NCBI GenBank assembly: GCA_004794655.1 | Contig: SMMW01000042.1 | Span: forward strand, 1,431,001 to 1,495,000 | Source: Marisa cornuarietis | Lineage: Eukaryota > Mollusca > Gastropoda > Architaenioglossa > Ampullariidae | Length of the DNA: 64,000 nt | Reading direction: 5' to 3' | Part shown: piece by piece, positions 52,327 through 61,563 of the stretch | How positions within the stretch are numbered: position 1 is the stretch's first letter | Layout of the letters: every line of letters starts with the position of its first letter | Position numbers and translations under genes: made by a program | The notes under the pieces: generated by a model | The model's database searches: none | Told to the model about the DNA's origin: nothing | The model's input: the letters and a program-made list of their open reading frames with translations, nothing else

Positions 52327-55300
52327 GTGAAGATTTGTATAGCGCATATTCACACTCATAGAGAGCATGCTCTTAGCGCTTAAAACGAGGAAGAGACGTG
52401 GACTAAGTAGACACAGAACAAAGGGGACGAAAGAAAACGACAGTACTGACGAAACAGAAAACAAAAGGCATCAAGTAACAGGAACAGAGAAATATAGTCA
52501 TTCTGCGAGAAAGATGGGTAAAGTAGCAAGAGGGGAGGGGGCGGGGTTAAGACGGACGAGCATTGTGCGGACTGTGTTAGGAGAAATGCTCAAGGAAGAG
52601 GTGCGTTTTCAGTGCAGATTTGAAAGATTCAGTTGTAGGAAGGTGGCGGATATGGAAAGGAAGAGAGTTCCATTGTTTTGCAGCACAGTAGCCAAAAGTC
52701 CTGTGACCATATGTTGTTGTTCTGGTGACAGGAACAGTTAGGATACGGTCGTCAGACGAAGAGCGTAGTTGTCTGGACGGAGAGTAAGGGATGAGAAGTT
52801 CAGAGAAATAGTCAGGACAGGAGCCAGCAAAGAAATTAAAACACAGCACAGACAGTTTGTACTGAATGCGAGAACGGACGGGTAGCCAGTGTAGAAAACG
52901 AAGGAGAGGAGTGACATGGTCCCGTTTCCTTGCTCTAAGCACCAGACGCGCAGCAGAGTTCTGTACTCTCTGGAGTCTCTGAATGAGGTAGTCAGGGCAG
53001 CCTGCCAGCAAGGAGTTGCAGTAGTCAAGTCGAGAAAGAACAAACGCACAGACAAGAGTGTTGGTAGCGCGTGTAGAGAGAAAGTGACGGATAGCACTGA
53101 TCTTACGGAGCTCATAATAGGCAGACCGACAGACAGCTGCTACATGTCTATCGAGTGTCATGTCATCAGTGACAATAAATCCCAGATTCCTAACAGATGC
53201 CGTGAAGGTGATGTTGCTGTCGCCCACCTTGATGTGATTGGGCAGACTGACGAGTGAAGGTTGATGTCTTCTTCTATGGCACAAGAGGGCTTCCGTTTTA
53301 TCATCATTTAGTTTAAGCTTGTTTTTTAGCATCCAGCCCTTGACATCACTGATACAAGCTTCTATAGAGCTAATAGCAGAGTAAGACTCAGCCGGCGGAG
53401 TGGAACAGTAAAGCTGGTGTCATCAGCATAGGATTGATGAGAAACCTGGTGAGACCGGATGCATGATGAAAGGGGCTTAGTATACAGGATGAACAGAACT
53501 GGGCCAAGTACTGAGCCTTGGGGAACACCACAGAAAAGTGAAGCAGGGCGAGATGTCTGACCATCAACTGACACAGTCTGGGTCCTATCAGTGAGATAGG
53601 AGTTGAACCATGAGAGGGCAGGTCCAGAAATCCCGTAGAGGGTGTGAAGTCTGTGAAGAAGCAGAGAGTGGTCTATAGTGTCAAATGCAGCAGACAGGTC
53701 CAGTAGGGTTAATGGAGAGACATCACCACTGTCAAGAGCAGATAATATGTCTGTTGTCACTTTAATAAGAGTGGTCTCGGTGCTGTGGAAAGGTCTATAC
53801 GCCGACTGAGCTTGTGGGATAAGATGGTGCTCTTGTAAGTAGGCCCAGAGCTGTGTCAAAACTATTTTCTCTATGATCTTAGAGAGAAAAGACAAGTTGG
53901 AAACTGGACGGTAGTTGTTCAGGACATTGACGTCAAGCGTGGATTTCTTTAGAAGTGGCCTCACCACCGCATTTTTGAACAAAGATGGGAAAACACCTGA
54001 CGACAGGCTGACATTTACAATATTAGTGATGGCAGGAAGTAGAGTATCTAGGCACTCGAGCAGAAGGCTTGTGGGCATCGGATCTAACTCGCAAGTTGTT
54101 GGTTTAGCTTTTAGGATAACCGCTTTCACATCGGTCTCAGAGACTGGTAGGAACTTGGACATGGAGCATCCTGGGAGGACATCACAGGAGATGCTGTCAA
54201 GCACTGACACAGAGTCTAAAGATGATCGAATGTCCAATATCTTGCTGGTGAAATAATCACTAAAAACTTGCGGCAGCAGTGAAGCAGGGTAGGCAGTAGG
54301 CAGTGGTGTTGCTGTCTTAGATCCAGTCATTTGAGAGCAGATGGCAAAAAGCTTTTTGGAGGAGGTGCAGTTAATTATTTGGCCCTGAAGATATGATGCT
54401 TTAGCCTCATAAATGCATTTTGCAACGCTTCGCTTTGCGGCATTATAAATTTCTTTGTGGATGGCGAGTCCAGTCTTCCGCCAAACAAGTTCAGCTCGCC
54501 GGCGCGTGCGCTTCAGGTCACGGAGTTCGACACGGATCTGTGAATGCCAAGGCGCACATTTAGACTGGCGCATCAGACGTCGAGACACAGGGGCATGGTC
54601 ATCAACTACTCGACGCAAAACACAGTCAAGTTGCTCGGCAGAGGGTGGTTGGAGGAGCGCCATCTGCAGCTGTGCTTTGAATGCTAGTCTATCCACATTT
54701 TGTAATGACCGAGTGGGTCTGAAAACTGGCGCCGATGATGGGCATTTGCGATCCAGTTCGATTAGTACAGAGTAGTGGTCAGATGAGAGATCGTGGGAAA
54801 CATCAACTGACTGGACTAAGTGGTCATCAGGTCGATGTATGACCCAGTCCAGGATGTGATCTCTTTTGTGAGTTGGTTGCGACACGGACTGGAGAAAACG
54901 AAAGGTGTGCAACATTTCGGACAGTTTGACAGTGTCAGGGTGAGAACTGTTGTCGAAGTGTACATTAACATCTCCGAGGAGAATTGCGGGTCCAATTAGT
55001 GCATTGCTATAATCCAAGAGATCATGGAATTCTGAGAAAAATGTAGAGGCTGTAAGTTTGTTCCTGGGGCTAGGAGGAGGTCTGTAGATGCAGAGCAGGT
55101 GCATCGAGCAATGAGGAGCCGAAGAGGAGACTTGTACAAATTCAAAAGACGTGTGAGGGAACGATACGGCAGTAGTAAAAGACAGGTACTTGGCAAGTGA
55201 TATCTGGGCTCAATCCGTGGGTGTTGATGCTTTGTCGAGGCGTTCGAACAACTCTCTTGGCAACTAACTGGTCAGTACCAGAGGTCAACTGCAAGCTGGT

Positions 55301-56374
55301 GATTGACCTGTTGCCTCTGTTCTCTCTAGTGCAGACCCGTTTGCTATTTTTTCTGCTACGACAGTCGTAATTTCCTTTTCCTAGGACGTCAGATCTGCTT
55401 AATTTTGATGCTTTATGTATGACATGGGTCGGAGATTGATTTTCCTTGCTCTGTTTCTTACGAGGATGTCGGGCTTCATCAAGTGGCGATTTGACCGTGA
55501 TATCAAGATATATATACTGCATCAGATACTGCATACACGCCTTTAAGTCAATGAAGGGCTTACGACAAAAAGTGTCTGTAGCCAAACCAGGTTTTTCAAT
55601 AGCTATAACTCGCACGGTATTGTTTGCAACCTTCTGGTAATGAAAAGGTCTGCAGGCCAGCTATGTGATATCAGTAAACTATGAGAGTACAGCAATACTT
55701 TGTATCAGTGGGTAATCTTTGGATCTCTACGAAATTATCTCTTTCCTGATTTTGTATTGTCTCTTGGGTTATACGAGTCCCATATAATTTTATAAAGTAA
55801 AGAAAAGGGTTGCAGGTAGATGAATACTGTTGTATTTTCAAAAGTGCTGGCTCTACCACCACCAAAGAAACAAATGGAAGCAAAATTTCATTCCAGTCAG
55901 TTTCACCATAGTTAACCATACCTTACACTGCTTACTGTTATGGTATCATCAGAGATGGCATACCTGTAGCAACTGCCGTCAAAAACATTTTCAACATAAT
56001 CCATCGCTCGAATACCATTTGCAATCTGATGGATTTCGGCTCAAACACTGAAAAATACCAAACGTTATATCACATCAATTTACAGATGTAAACTTCTTTA
56101 CGCACGCACCTAGTCACAGGCATCCCAAACCCCACCCTACCCACTCACACAAAAGTACGTGCAAACACCTCACCACAGTCACACAACCCTATGTTTGCGG
56201 GAACGAGTTAATGAATATTGCGATGTACACTATTCTGAACATGTAAATGAAAGTTGTTACACAGGCTGCGATTAATTTCCTTTCACCAGTGACCATAGAA
56301 ATGATAGCTATGACAACGACAACGAGGTCGTCGACAATGATTACAACAGCGACGACGACGACGACGACGACGAC

Positions 56375-56439
<65 letters not shown>

Positions 56440-56664
56440 CCTCTGCTTTTCTCTAGGGCCACGCCAAATGCCCATCCTAGCACCAATGACATGGCAAGTT
56501 GGATGACCTCCCTCGCAGACACGCATCTAGATTTGTCGGACGGTGTCAACTCGGCCCCTTCCTTGTCGTTAAAGTCAGTTTTGTCTACGTCTGTGGCATG
56601 TTGAACACTTGAAGTGGAGCCGTAGTCAGATAAGGGAGTTACGGTGTTGCTGTGGTTACTTGTC
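41367..56664 (-). CDS. YeeE/YedE-family (Sulf_transp) membrane protein, ten exons, 5' end missing
   Basis: Exons from 5' to 3' are 56664-56441, 56047-55964, 49953-49796, 49409-49361, 48913-48811, 48227-48113, 47568-47508, 46250-46081, 44158-44007 and 41517-41367. They sum to 1267 bases, and with GT-AG boundaries and matching phases (1,1,0,1,2,0,1,0,2) give 421 residues plus TAA. The chain has a hydrophilic acidic N-terminal part (1-50) and roughly nine hydrophobic segments. Family marks: a LGWAFGVALEKSRVFEP block (~62-78), IRLQM with MLKMFLTA (81-99), GVGMTLSGACPGMVLAQVG (~145-164, Cys156) and GARLAAGCTSGHGISG (~363-378, Cys370). Bacterial relatives (~350 residues; TsuA) import thiosulfate, with such cysteines proposed to pass the ion through the membrane. 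The substrate here is unknown. The first acceptor is in phase 2, so at least one upstream coding exon is missing. Several introns hold transposons or satellites, none of which interrupts an exon. Confidence 0.88.
41668..41745. repeat. ~39-bp tandem duplication
   Basis: Two copies of a unit with cactgaataag and ctctccactctcac in the intron between exons i and j. Confidence 0.85.
43198..43731. mobile_element. 534-bp MITE-like element, copy 2
   Basis: Inverted relative to copy 1 at 18248-18779 and colinear with it from end to end. It lies in the intron between exons i and j. The terminal bases cacggacc and ggtccgtg match those of copy 1. The 7 bases outside (tttgcag on the left, gttgcag on the right) agree at 6 of 7, consistent with a target-site duplication. 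Confidence 0.87.
44007..44158 (-). CDS. YeeE-like gene, exon i
   Basis: 152 bp, phase 0 in (acceptor attgttgcag), phase 2 out (cacgag|gtaaat). Encodes VFYVSGAILGGLSSSLAS, a short loop, then FEALCGGVLMLLGARLAAGC and T. The GARLAAGCTSG motif (its Ser completed across the splice) carries the second signature cysteine, Cys370. Confidence 0.92.
44489..44536. repeat. (TACA)n microsatellite
   Basis: About 12 CATA/TACA tetranucleotide units in the intron between exons h and i. Confidence 0.95.
46081..46250 (-). CDS. YeeE-like gene, exon h
   Basis: 170 bp, phase 1 in (acceptor ttgttgtttag), phase 0 out (ggcaa|gtgagt). Encodes MIVGALQVPMVLVLKDTIGS, then SSSYVTVISQWVV, a basic loop and a terminal NWWQ. 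The GALQ-x-P followed by D-x-x-GSSSSYVTV pattern is characteristic of the second half of YeeE/YedE proteins. Confidence 0.9.
47508..47568 (-). CDS. YeeE-like gene, exon g
   Basis: 61 bp, phase 0 in (acceptor attttacag), phase 1 out (gttggag|gtaacc). Encodes HPEKLSYNIAETIAWPPSVG, ending in the W-x-P-x-x-x-G turn that opens the next membrane helix. Confidence 0.85.
47917..47937. repeat. (TA)n run in an intron
   Basis: About ten TA units. Confidence 0.9.
48113..48227 (-). CDS. YeeE-like gene, exon f
   Basis: 115 bp, phase 2 in, phase 0 out at ctagag|gtaagc. Encodes VHKKLNKPFALLALPTCCLL and a continued hydrophobic run to MELFLPYKENLE. The acceptor, tatgtttgaaag, is the weakest in the gene and was chosen because it restores the frame; a TG/CG-alternating tract stands where a pyrimidine tract would be. 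Confidence 0.8.
48316..48350. repeat. (CG)n(CA)n alternating tract in an intron
   Basis: Seven CG units followed by about eight CA units. With the CA/CG-rich stretch at 48240-48297 it fills the intron upstream (on the gene strand) of exon f. Confidence 0.95.
48811..48913 (-). CDS. YeeE-like gene, exon e
   Basis: 103 bp, phase 1 in (acceptor ttctgtctgcag), phase 2 out (cacca|gtaagc). Encodes IFTLLGCLLGALLYGLVAS, a membrane helix directly after the CPG loop as in the family, then a polar segment TVERLTQPKNPFIHH. Confidence 0.88.
49361..49409 (-). CDS. YeeE-like gene, exon d (49-bp microexon)
   Basis: Phase 0 in (acceptor gttgttcacag), phase 1 out (tcca|gtgagt). The 16 codons read CPGMVLAQVGAWVPNS, completing the GACPGMVLAQ motif that marks the first half of the YeeE/YedE fold and carrying its cysteine (Cys156). 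Confidence 0.9.
49421..49728. repeat. 23-bp minisatellite filling an intron
   Basis: About 13 copies of the unit acaggatgatggtaagtaca followed by gac, occupying most of the 386-bp intron between exons c and d. A unit length of 23 makes all frames cycle open. On the plus strand each unit contains ggtaagt, a perfect splice-donor consensus, but the gene lies on the other strand. Confidence 0.95.
49796..49953 (-). CDS. YeeE-like gene, exon c
   Basis: 158 bp, entered in phase 1 after atgtcag and left in phase 0 at gca|gtgagt. Residues 103-155: GHLVLGVMSLIPI (membrane), a charged cytosolic-type loop with LELAEEEYLCCLKKK, then ILTSCLGPFLLGVGMTLSGA, which leads straight into the CPG motif of the next exon. 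Confidence 0.88.
50231..50275. repeat. (TTC)n microsatellite
   Basis: About 14 imperfect CTT/TTC units inside the large intron. Confidence 0.9.
50770..51030 (+). pseudogene. Decayed THAP-type zinc-finger domain
   Basis: In the large intron, antisense to the YeeE-like gene. The plus strand reads CVVVEC (the C-x2-4-C pair), then a TFPKD-S-LLRRQW block, the hallmark of THAP domains. After a frameshift comes PTQYSVV, a TGA stop (50915-50917) exactly where the third zinc-binding Cys is expected, and ELHFAPKC with the His ligand. A LLPKGPPCL stretch near 51010-51030 resembles the usual post-domain L-x-P-x-A-x-P-T segment. THAP domains are common in P-element-like transposases, so it is probably an element remnant. 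Confidence 0.65.
52577..53332 (-). pseudogene. LINE polyprotein, C-terminal part after the frameshift
   Basis: 251 codons from the first Met, colinear with the frame above. It contains LKLNDDKTEALL, a VRNLGFIVTDDMTLDRHV block, VLSRLDYCNSLLAG, VQNSAARLVL, HVTPLLRFLHWLPV, FNFFAGSCPDYFSELL and FGYCAAKQWNSLPFHIRHLP, ending in a stop before the 3' UTR. The same domain is found in fragments at 18.8, 20.9 and 28.6 kb. Confidence 0.92.
53362..55190 (-). pseudogene. LINE polyprotein, endonuclease C-half and reverse transcriptase
   Basis: An open frame of about 600 codons (580 from the first Met at 55104) covers the later endonuclease motifs and the polymerase core, including the D in LSAAFDTIDH and the YADD catalytic pair. 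It stops at 53362 because of a single-base frameshift near 53411-53416. The domain continues in another frame at 53332-52577. Few other lesions are visible, so the copy is fairly young. Without the front of the endonuclease it could not mobilise itself. Confidence 0.9.
55964..56047 (-). CDS. YeeE-like gene, exon b
   Basis: 84 bp, phase 1 to phase 1, between acceptor gtatttttcag and donor acag|gtatgc. Residues 75-103: VFEPKSIRLQM, then VFERW and MLKMFLTAVAT. The VFEP-x-x-IR-x-QM followed by MLKMFL pattern is typical of YeeE/YedE proteins between their first and second helices. Confidence 0.88.
56350..56439. repeat. (GAC)n(GAT)n microsatellite abutting a splice donor
   Basis: About eight GAC units pass into about 22 GAT units on the plus strand. 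Read on the gene strand it is (ATC)n beginning two bases inside the intron after exon a. Confidence 0.97.
56441..56664 (-). CDS. YeeE-like gene, exon a (first exon found)
   Basis: 224 bp, residues 1-74, entered in phase 2 after acceptor tttcag and left in phase 1. It encodes a Ser/Thr/Asp-rich hydrophilic stretch, then REVIQLAMSLVLGWAFGVAL, the first membrane helix of the family, and EKSR. The donor is agcagag|gtcatc, a poor match to consensus because an (ATC)n microsatellite starts at intron position +3. Confidence 0.82.
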
Positions 56665-57180
56665 CTGAAACATGACCAGACGGTCGAGGAAGTATGGGTG
56701 AGCAGTGAGCTCGTGCAATCCTGCCTGTACAGCGATAACTAACAGCAACAATAGCATTCACAGGCCCTAACTGTACAAAGTCTTCACACACAGTCCATTG
56801 ACAAACCTCTTCTTAGCTTTCTGATTTCTCTTTCTGACTTTTTCACTAACGGAGACAATTCTTGCGACTGTTTTCATGGTTACGTAAGGATTATCGAACT
56901 TTTGACTGTACCCGTTTACCTAAGGAGTTGAGAGGGCGTCAAGCAAAAGACTGAGTCAGAATCTTACAACTATTGGCTTAATTCGGGGGCTGCCAAAATA
57001 TCGTAAAAAGATTTTTAAGCATACAGCAAAGATTTTTCTCGACATTGTTTTTTAACAACTCTTCCGATTAACCGATGACACCAGGACCGGTTCTACCATT
57101 CGCCGAACTATAGCCAGTAGCCTAGGTCGCAGTCACGGAGGGGAGTGCACGAACGGTCTGCTGTTTATGTTAAAGATCAA
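56665..57180. other. Intron or upstream sequence of the YeeE-like gene
   Basis: No exon recognised. The missing N-terminal exon must lie here or further right. Confidence 0.45.
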
Positions 57181-57737
57181 CCTGAATGGTTGCGTTAATT
57201 GCAGATATCGGTAGATATAGGCGATATAAACCTAACCTGTAAATTTCAGACTATAAAACCCATCCGTTAATTAATTATCCGCTAGCAAAGTACGCTATTC
57301 GCACCTGCGATCAACGAGCGCCGTTAACAGTGTACTACGTCACACTAGTGCACCATTCACAACATTGCCAGCCGTCAACACCAAACAGAGAGAGAGAGTG
57401 AACGAGCGACAGTTGGGATTATTCGGACGTTGAAGTCTGCTTTTCTCGTGCTAAAGTAACAGTTTTTAAAAACCACGAGAAATGCAGACTTTCAGCGTCC
57501 CAAAACCCGAGCTGTCGCTCATTCTCTCTCTCTCTCTCTGTTTGGTGTTGACGGCTGCCAGTGTTGTGAATGGTGCACTACTGTGACGTAGTACACTGTT
57601 AACGACGCTTATTGATCATAAGTACGAATCGTAGCGGATGATTAATTAACGGATGGTTTTTGGAGGCTAAAATTAACAGGTTAGTCTTATATCGCCTGTA
57701 TCTACCGATATATGCAAACATCGCAAACCATTCATGG
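57181..57737. mobile_element. 557-bp foldback (long inverted repeat) element
   Basis: Two arms of about 265 bp (57181-57449 and about 57472-57737) are reverse complements at roughly 80-85% identity with few indels. They surround a short AT-rich spacer containing gtttttaaaaac. Landmarks found in both arms are ccgttaattaat, cgttaacagtgtactacgtc, gtgcaccattcacaac and an (AG)n/(CT)n run next to gtcaacaccaaac. No coding capacity. It fits a foldback-type MITE. Precise ends and a target duplication are unclear. Confidence 0.88.
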
Positions 57738-60700
57738 TACTACAGATTTCTTGTCTGCATGAGTGTGCAGTCGACGTGTCAAGACTCCATAAAGGCTTTT
57801 ATGCGAGTGTTTGAAATCCTCTTATTCATATGTCTAGGTAGGTGTGTAATTACCTGTGTGTGCATGATGCACGCCTGCAATTGACAAACAGATGTACTTT
57901 TTCTTCGCACAAAGTAATTCTTATTACTAATCAAAAACGGGAGCAAATTCTCGAAAAAAGTTTAATATTAATGAGCTATTTTTTTTTGATAATCTAGTTA
58001 GTGTTAACTTCAAACTTAAAACCCACAGGACGTTGTAAAAACCTCACTTTTCTGAGCGGCTGCAGACATCTCGTGAGAACATTAAAGCTGCTGCTTGATT
58101 TTCCTTTGTATTTGTCTGCTTGAGTGCTTGAAGCTATCATACTTGCGAAGTTGTATTGTTACGGGTCTATCAGAAGATGTGTGTACTGAACTGTACTATA
58201 AGTATACATTTGTAAACTGGATTTTGCCGTAAAGAATATCGGTGAACTGAACTGAGTTCTTCTGTAAAAATGTATCTGTTGATAAATTGTGCGGAAAAAA
58301 TATTTTTTTCGACACAGGAGTAAAGTGTGAATAAATCAAGACTCAACAGTAGATACAAGTCCGTGGTCCTACAACCACTAAGTCATGAAAGTCTGTAAAG
58401 ATAAGTTTGCATGATTTGTATACATTGTCATATAGCTGTATATATTTTATTAACACGATTTGTCTCTTTACCTTCATTTTTAATGTTTCCTTAATTCTTA
58501 TATCTCGTATGGATGCAAGTGGTTGAGTTAGTGGTGTTGTAAAGCTCAACAAAACATTTCATTTGGCGAACGGATCCGTTACAATCCTACGGTCTTTATC
58601 ACGGTGCGGAGGTGGGACGTGGGAGGGCAACGGAAAACACTTGAGTGGATAGGCTTGACACTGTTGTTGTGTGGAAAGAAGGGATGTCACATATAATGCA
58701 CATTCGGCTAGGTTATGCATGTTAATTTGTCACAAAAAAATCCTTTTTCACGGATTGATTGGCATTGTCGCTTGACTTGTCGAATGACTGTTAAATGTTT
58801 CGTGTGCATGTGTGCTCGCGAATGCAAATGTGAGGAGTCCTGAGACATACCACGACAATCATTACTGGTAATATGGAAGCTTATGTTTATTGTTTAAATT
58901 TTCAGTTAAGAAAAGCGTTCAGACAAAACGTAAAATTATTTAATAATTTTGTTGATAAATGGTTCACTTTTTTAGGAGAGTGGAGGCGCTTCAAAATCTC
59001 AAGACATGCACTCACGTACAATGACAATGTACATACACTTCGAACAACATAAATATTGATATAAAAGCAGGTATGTATATAAATGGATATGCACAAAATA
59101 AATGACACTAAAGTAAAATTGTAACCATATCACTTAATTAAATAATTAAATAACGCACTCAGACCTGGAGAAAACAATTTTAACAAGAAATTTGCTTTCA
59201 CTCATTACAGCAGATCTTTGTATACTTGGAGGAAATAGTAAGGATAAAAAAAGGCGTTTGGCGGGGAGGGTTTTTTTTAAGAATGAGCAAAGAATATTCG
59301 TTTTCGTCTGAAAACAGATGTGCGAGAAATCATAGTCACGGCTGCACTTTTATGGTGTAAATGTTTACAAACATTTATGCATCCACTCATTCTTTCTATT
59401 CATCTGTTCATTTATTCGTTCTTCTCTACGTACAGTATAAACATATCTGAGCACCATCCTTGGCATACATACCATACATAATACACACAAACAAGCATAC
59501 ATACATATCTGAGAGCGATGCTTGATAGTGACAGTCCGATGAAGACTCCGTGCATACGTTCAGTTGAAAAGTCAGGTGCGAGAGTTTCGTGACCCTCTCT
59601 GTCCTTTCTTCCGCGCGAAGGTCAAGGGACGACGAGTCTAAATGGACGGGTCTTGAAAAACTATGCGTCGGAAGGACCACGAACCCTCTTCTCAAAACCA
59701 CTAAGTGGAAAAGGTGACGTTGATGATAACGACAGTAGGCGGTCTCCTCCACTGTATCCCCACGACGACTGCACGAGACTGGCCACCTGCCGCACGCCCT
59801 GACTCTGGTGTTAACGTCGTTAGCACGCTTGACTGTGTACACTGATTTAACCCTTTATCTCACTCTCTCTCTCTCTCTCCTGTATAGTCATCAATTTGAT
59901 AAAACACGCCTTCCTGTCATGGAGCTACCTTCACAAGCGCGTGCTCTTGCAACACTGTGATATTTTAATCAATCGAAACCAACGATTAGGTGTAACTGTG
60001 TGCGCTCCTCTTCTTTTTTCCATATATTCATTCTGCATGTGAGCCAATATATCTTAATGTTTCTACATAAACTTTATAACATCTTGGTTTATTGTTAACC
60101 ACTGTCCATAGTTTATGAGACCGTCTCGTAGTACTGTCTTTTTTCAAACATCCAACTCTCTTATCAAGTGTGATTTCTGATCTCCAAACATAAGCGCCTG
60201 CTGCACTTGCGGGTTTTGCAAGCGTCTTGGGGTGAGCCACGTATCTTGCAGCCGCTCGCCCGACACTTGGGTCAGCAAACGGTTAAAGAAAGTCGAATCA
60301 CGCATGCGCCTTAACACACATCCCGCACGTTTGCTGGTAACTACAGTGTTACTAACACGGGTAGCATGGCCTGCTGGTGGGGTACGTATGTCCTGCAGTA
60401 AGTAGGTAATGACAAGGGTCACGCGGACAGGTGTCTCGCGGCGCGCTGCTCATGTGCTCACCCAGCTGTACCTCTCTATGCGACAGCATCACAATGTTAC
60501 CACTCACATGCGTAACCTACTTCTCAGGTGTAACTCTTTTATTAGTCTTTGCACGAAACGTTTAAACACCTGCTTAAGGAAAGACCACACAAACCAGATA
60601 CATGTGCCGTCACGTGACTTTCACAAGAGTCTGGACTGAACAAACGAGGAGCAGCTTGTATATAATTACCGGGCTATCTCTACTTTTCTTTACTAGCTAC

Positions 60701-60873
60701 AAAGATCAAGTGTGCTGTAACCACACAAAGTCATACTTCATTTGTTTGAAACAGCAAACTTGATTCTGTGCTTTGAATCCCTTGAGGGCTGACAGCACGT
60801 AACATTGCGCGATAAAACATGAATGGCAGGCAGACTCCTTGAGACATGCACTAACGCTCACAGTGCACACGCA

Positions 60874-60874
<1 letters not shown>

Positions 60875-60911
<37 letters not shown>
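60875..60911. repeat. (CA)n microsatellite
   Basis: About 18 CA units. Confidence 0.97.
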
Positions 60912-60913
<2 letters not shown>

Positions 60914-61521
60914 ATGACAAATGGGTATATGATTCACCAGATACAATCAGAACACGAGTTCAACCATATGAACCTGAGGCCTGTGTGTGTGTGTGTATTG
61001 AGAGGGAGGCCGATTTTTTCTGTCACTTTATCTCGTGTTAATTAACACGCTATCGAAGATTAATCCCACCATGTATAGCAGTCTTCAGTTACAGACACAT
61101 GTTCTCGATATCACCGCTCATTACACAAGTAAGTAATGGAGGTGGGGTTTTATGAAAGCCCTCTGACGACCCGTTTGCTTGGAATAGTCGTCGATACGTG
61201 ACACAACAGTCTCTCCTAGAAGTCTTAAAATTCATCCTAACCTTAATCTTATATAAGTGATTCCTCCAAAGTCACGGGACTGTCGTTGGGATGGGACAGC
61301 TTTTGCTTTCTAGCAATATACCTCCTAGGTTGGCAAAGTCCCATTTGTGACAATGATCGAGTGACATGTGTGGACAGTGGGTAATGCCATAGTGATTCGA
61401 CCACTATCAGTGATGGTCAATTTGACCGCATCATCCACCAGATAAATTGACCACGAAATAAATTTGAATGTAGTTGTCTTTATCGACATTGGCTACCACC
61501 ACACATCGGCCTGTCATCTTA

Positions 61522-61532
61522 TGTGTGTGTGC

Positions 61533-61563
<31 letters not shown>
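61522..61563. repeat. (TG)n(CG)n(TG)n alternating tract
   Basis: Continuous purine-pyrimidine alternation of about 42 bp, a sequence type prone to left-handed DNA. Confidence 0.95.

Larger units (their letters stand above)
52269..55620 (-). mobile_element. CR1/L2-like non-LTR retrotransposon (LINE), nearly complete 3' part
   Basis: A minus-strand element in the intron between exons b and c, in the same orientation as the host gene. From 5' to 3': a basic, unrecognised N-terminal region (to about 55190); the C-terminal half of an AP-type endonuclease with GDVNVHFD and SDHYSV; a full reverse transcriptase with LLKKSTLDVN, NYRPVSNLSFLSKIIEK, SAYRPFHSTET, LLDLSAAFDTIDH, GVPQGSVLGPVLF and SYADD; a C-terminal domain; then about 250 bp of 3' UTR ending in gcgctatacaaatcttc and an (AAT/ATT)n tail at 52269-52326. 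The N-terminal half of the endonuclease, with its first catalytic residues, is absent. One frameshift lies just after YADD. Confidence 0.93.

Noticed and set aside
54455..54775. Plus-strand ORFs of 106-113 codons within 52.9-54.8 kb
   Set aside because: Antisense shadows of the LINE reverse-transcriptase frame.
49953..56441. Direct splicing of exon a to exon c
   Set aside because: Phases would allow it (1 to 1), but exon b fits between them in phase and supplies the conserved VFEP/MLKMFL segment. A transcript skipping exon b remains possible.
59426..59842. 138-codon minus-strand ORF as a first exon of the YeeE-like gene
   Set aside because: No donor in the required phase and no similarity to the family's N-terminus.
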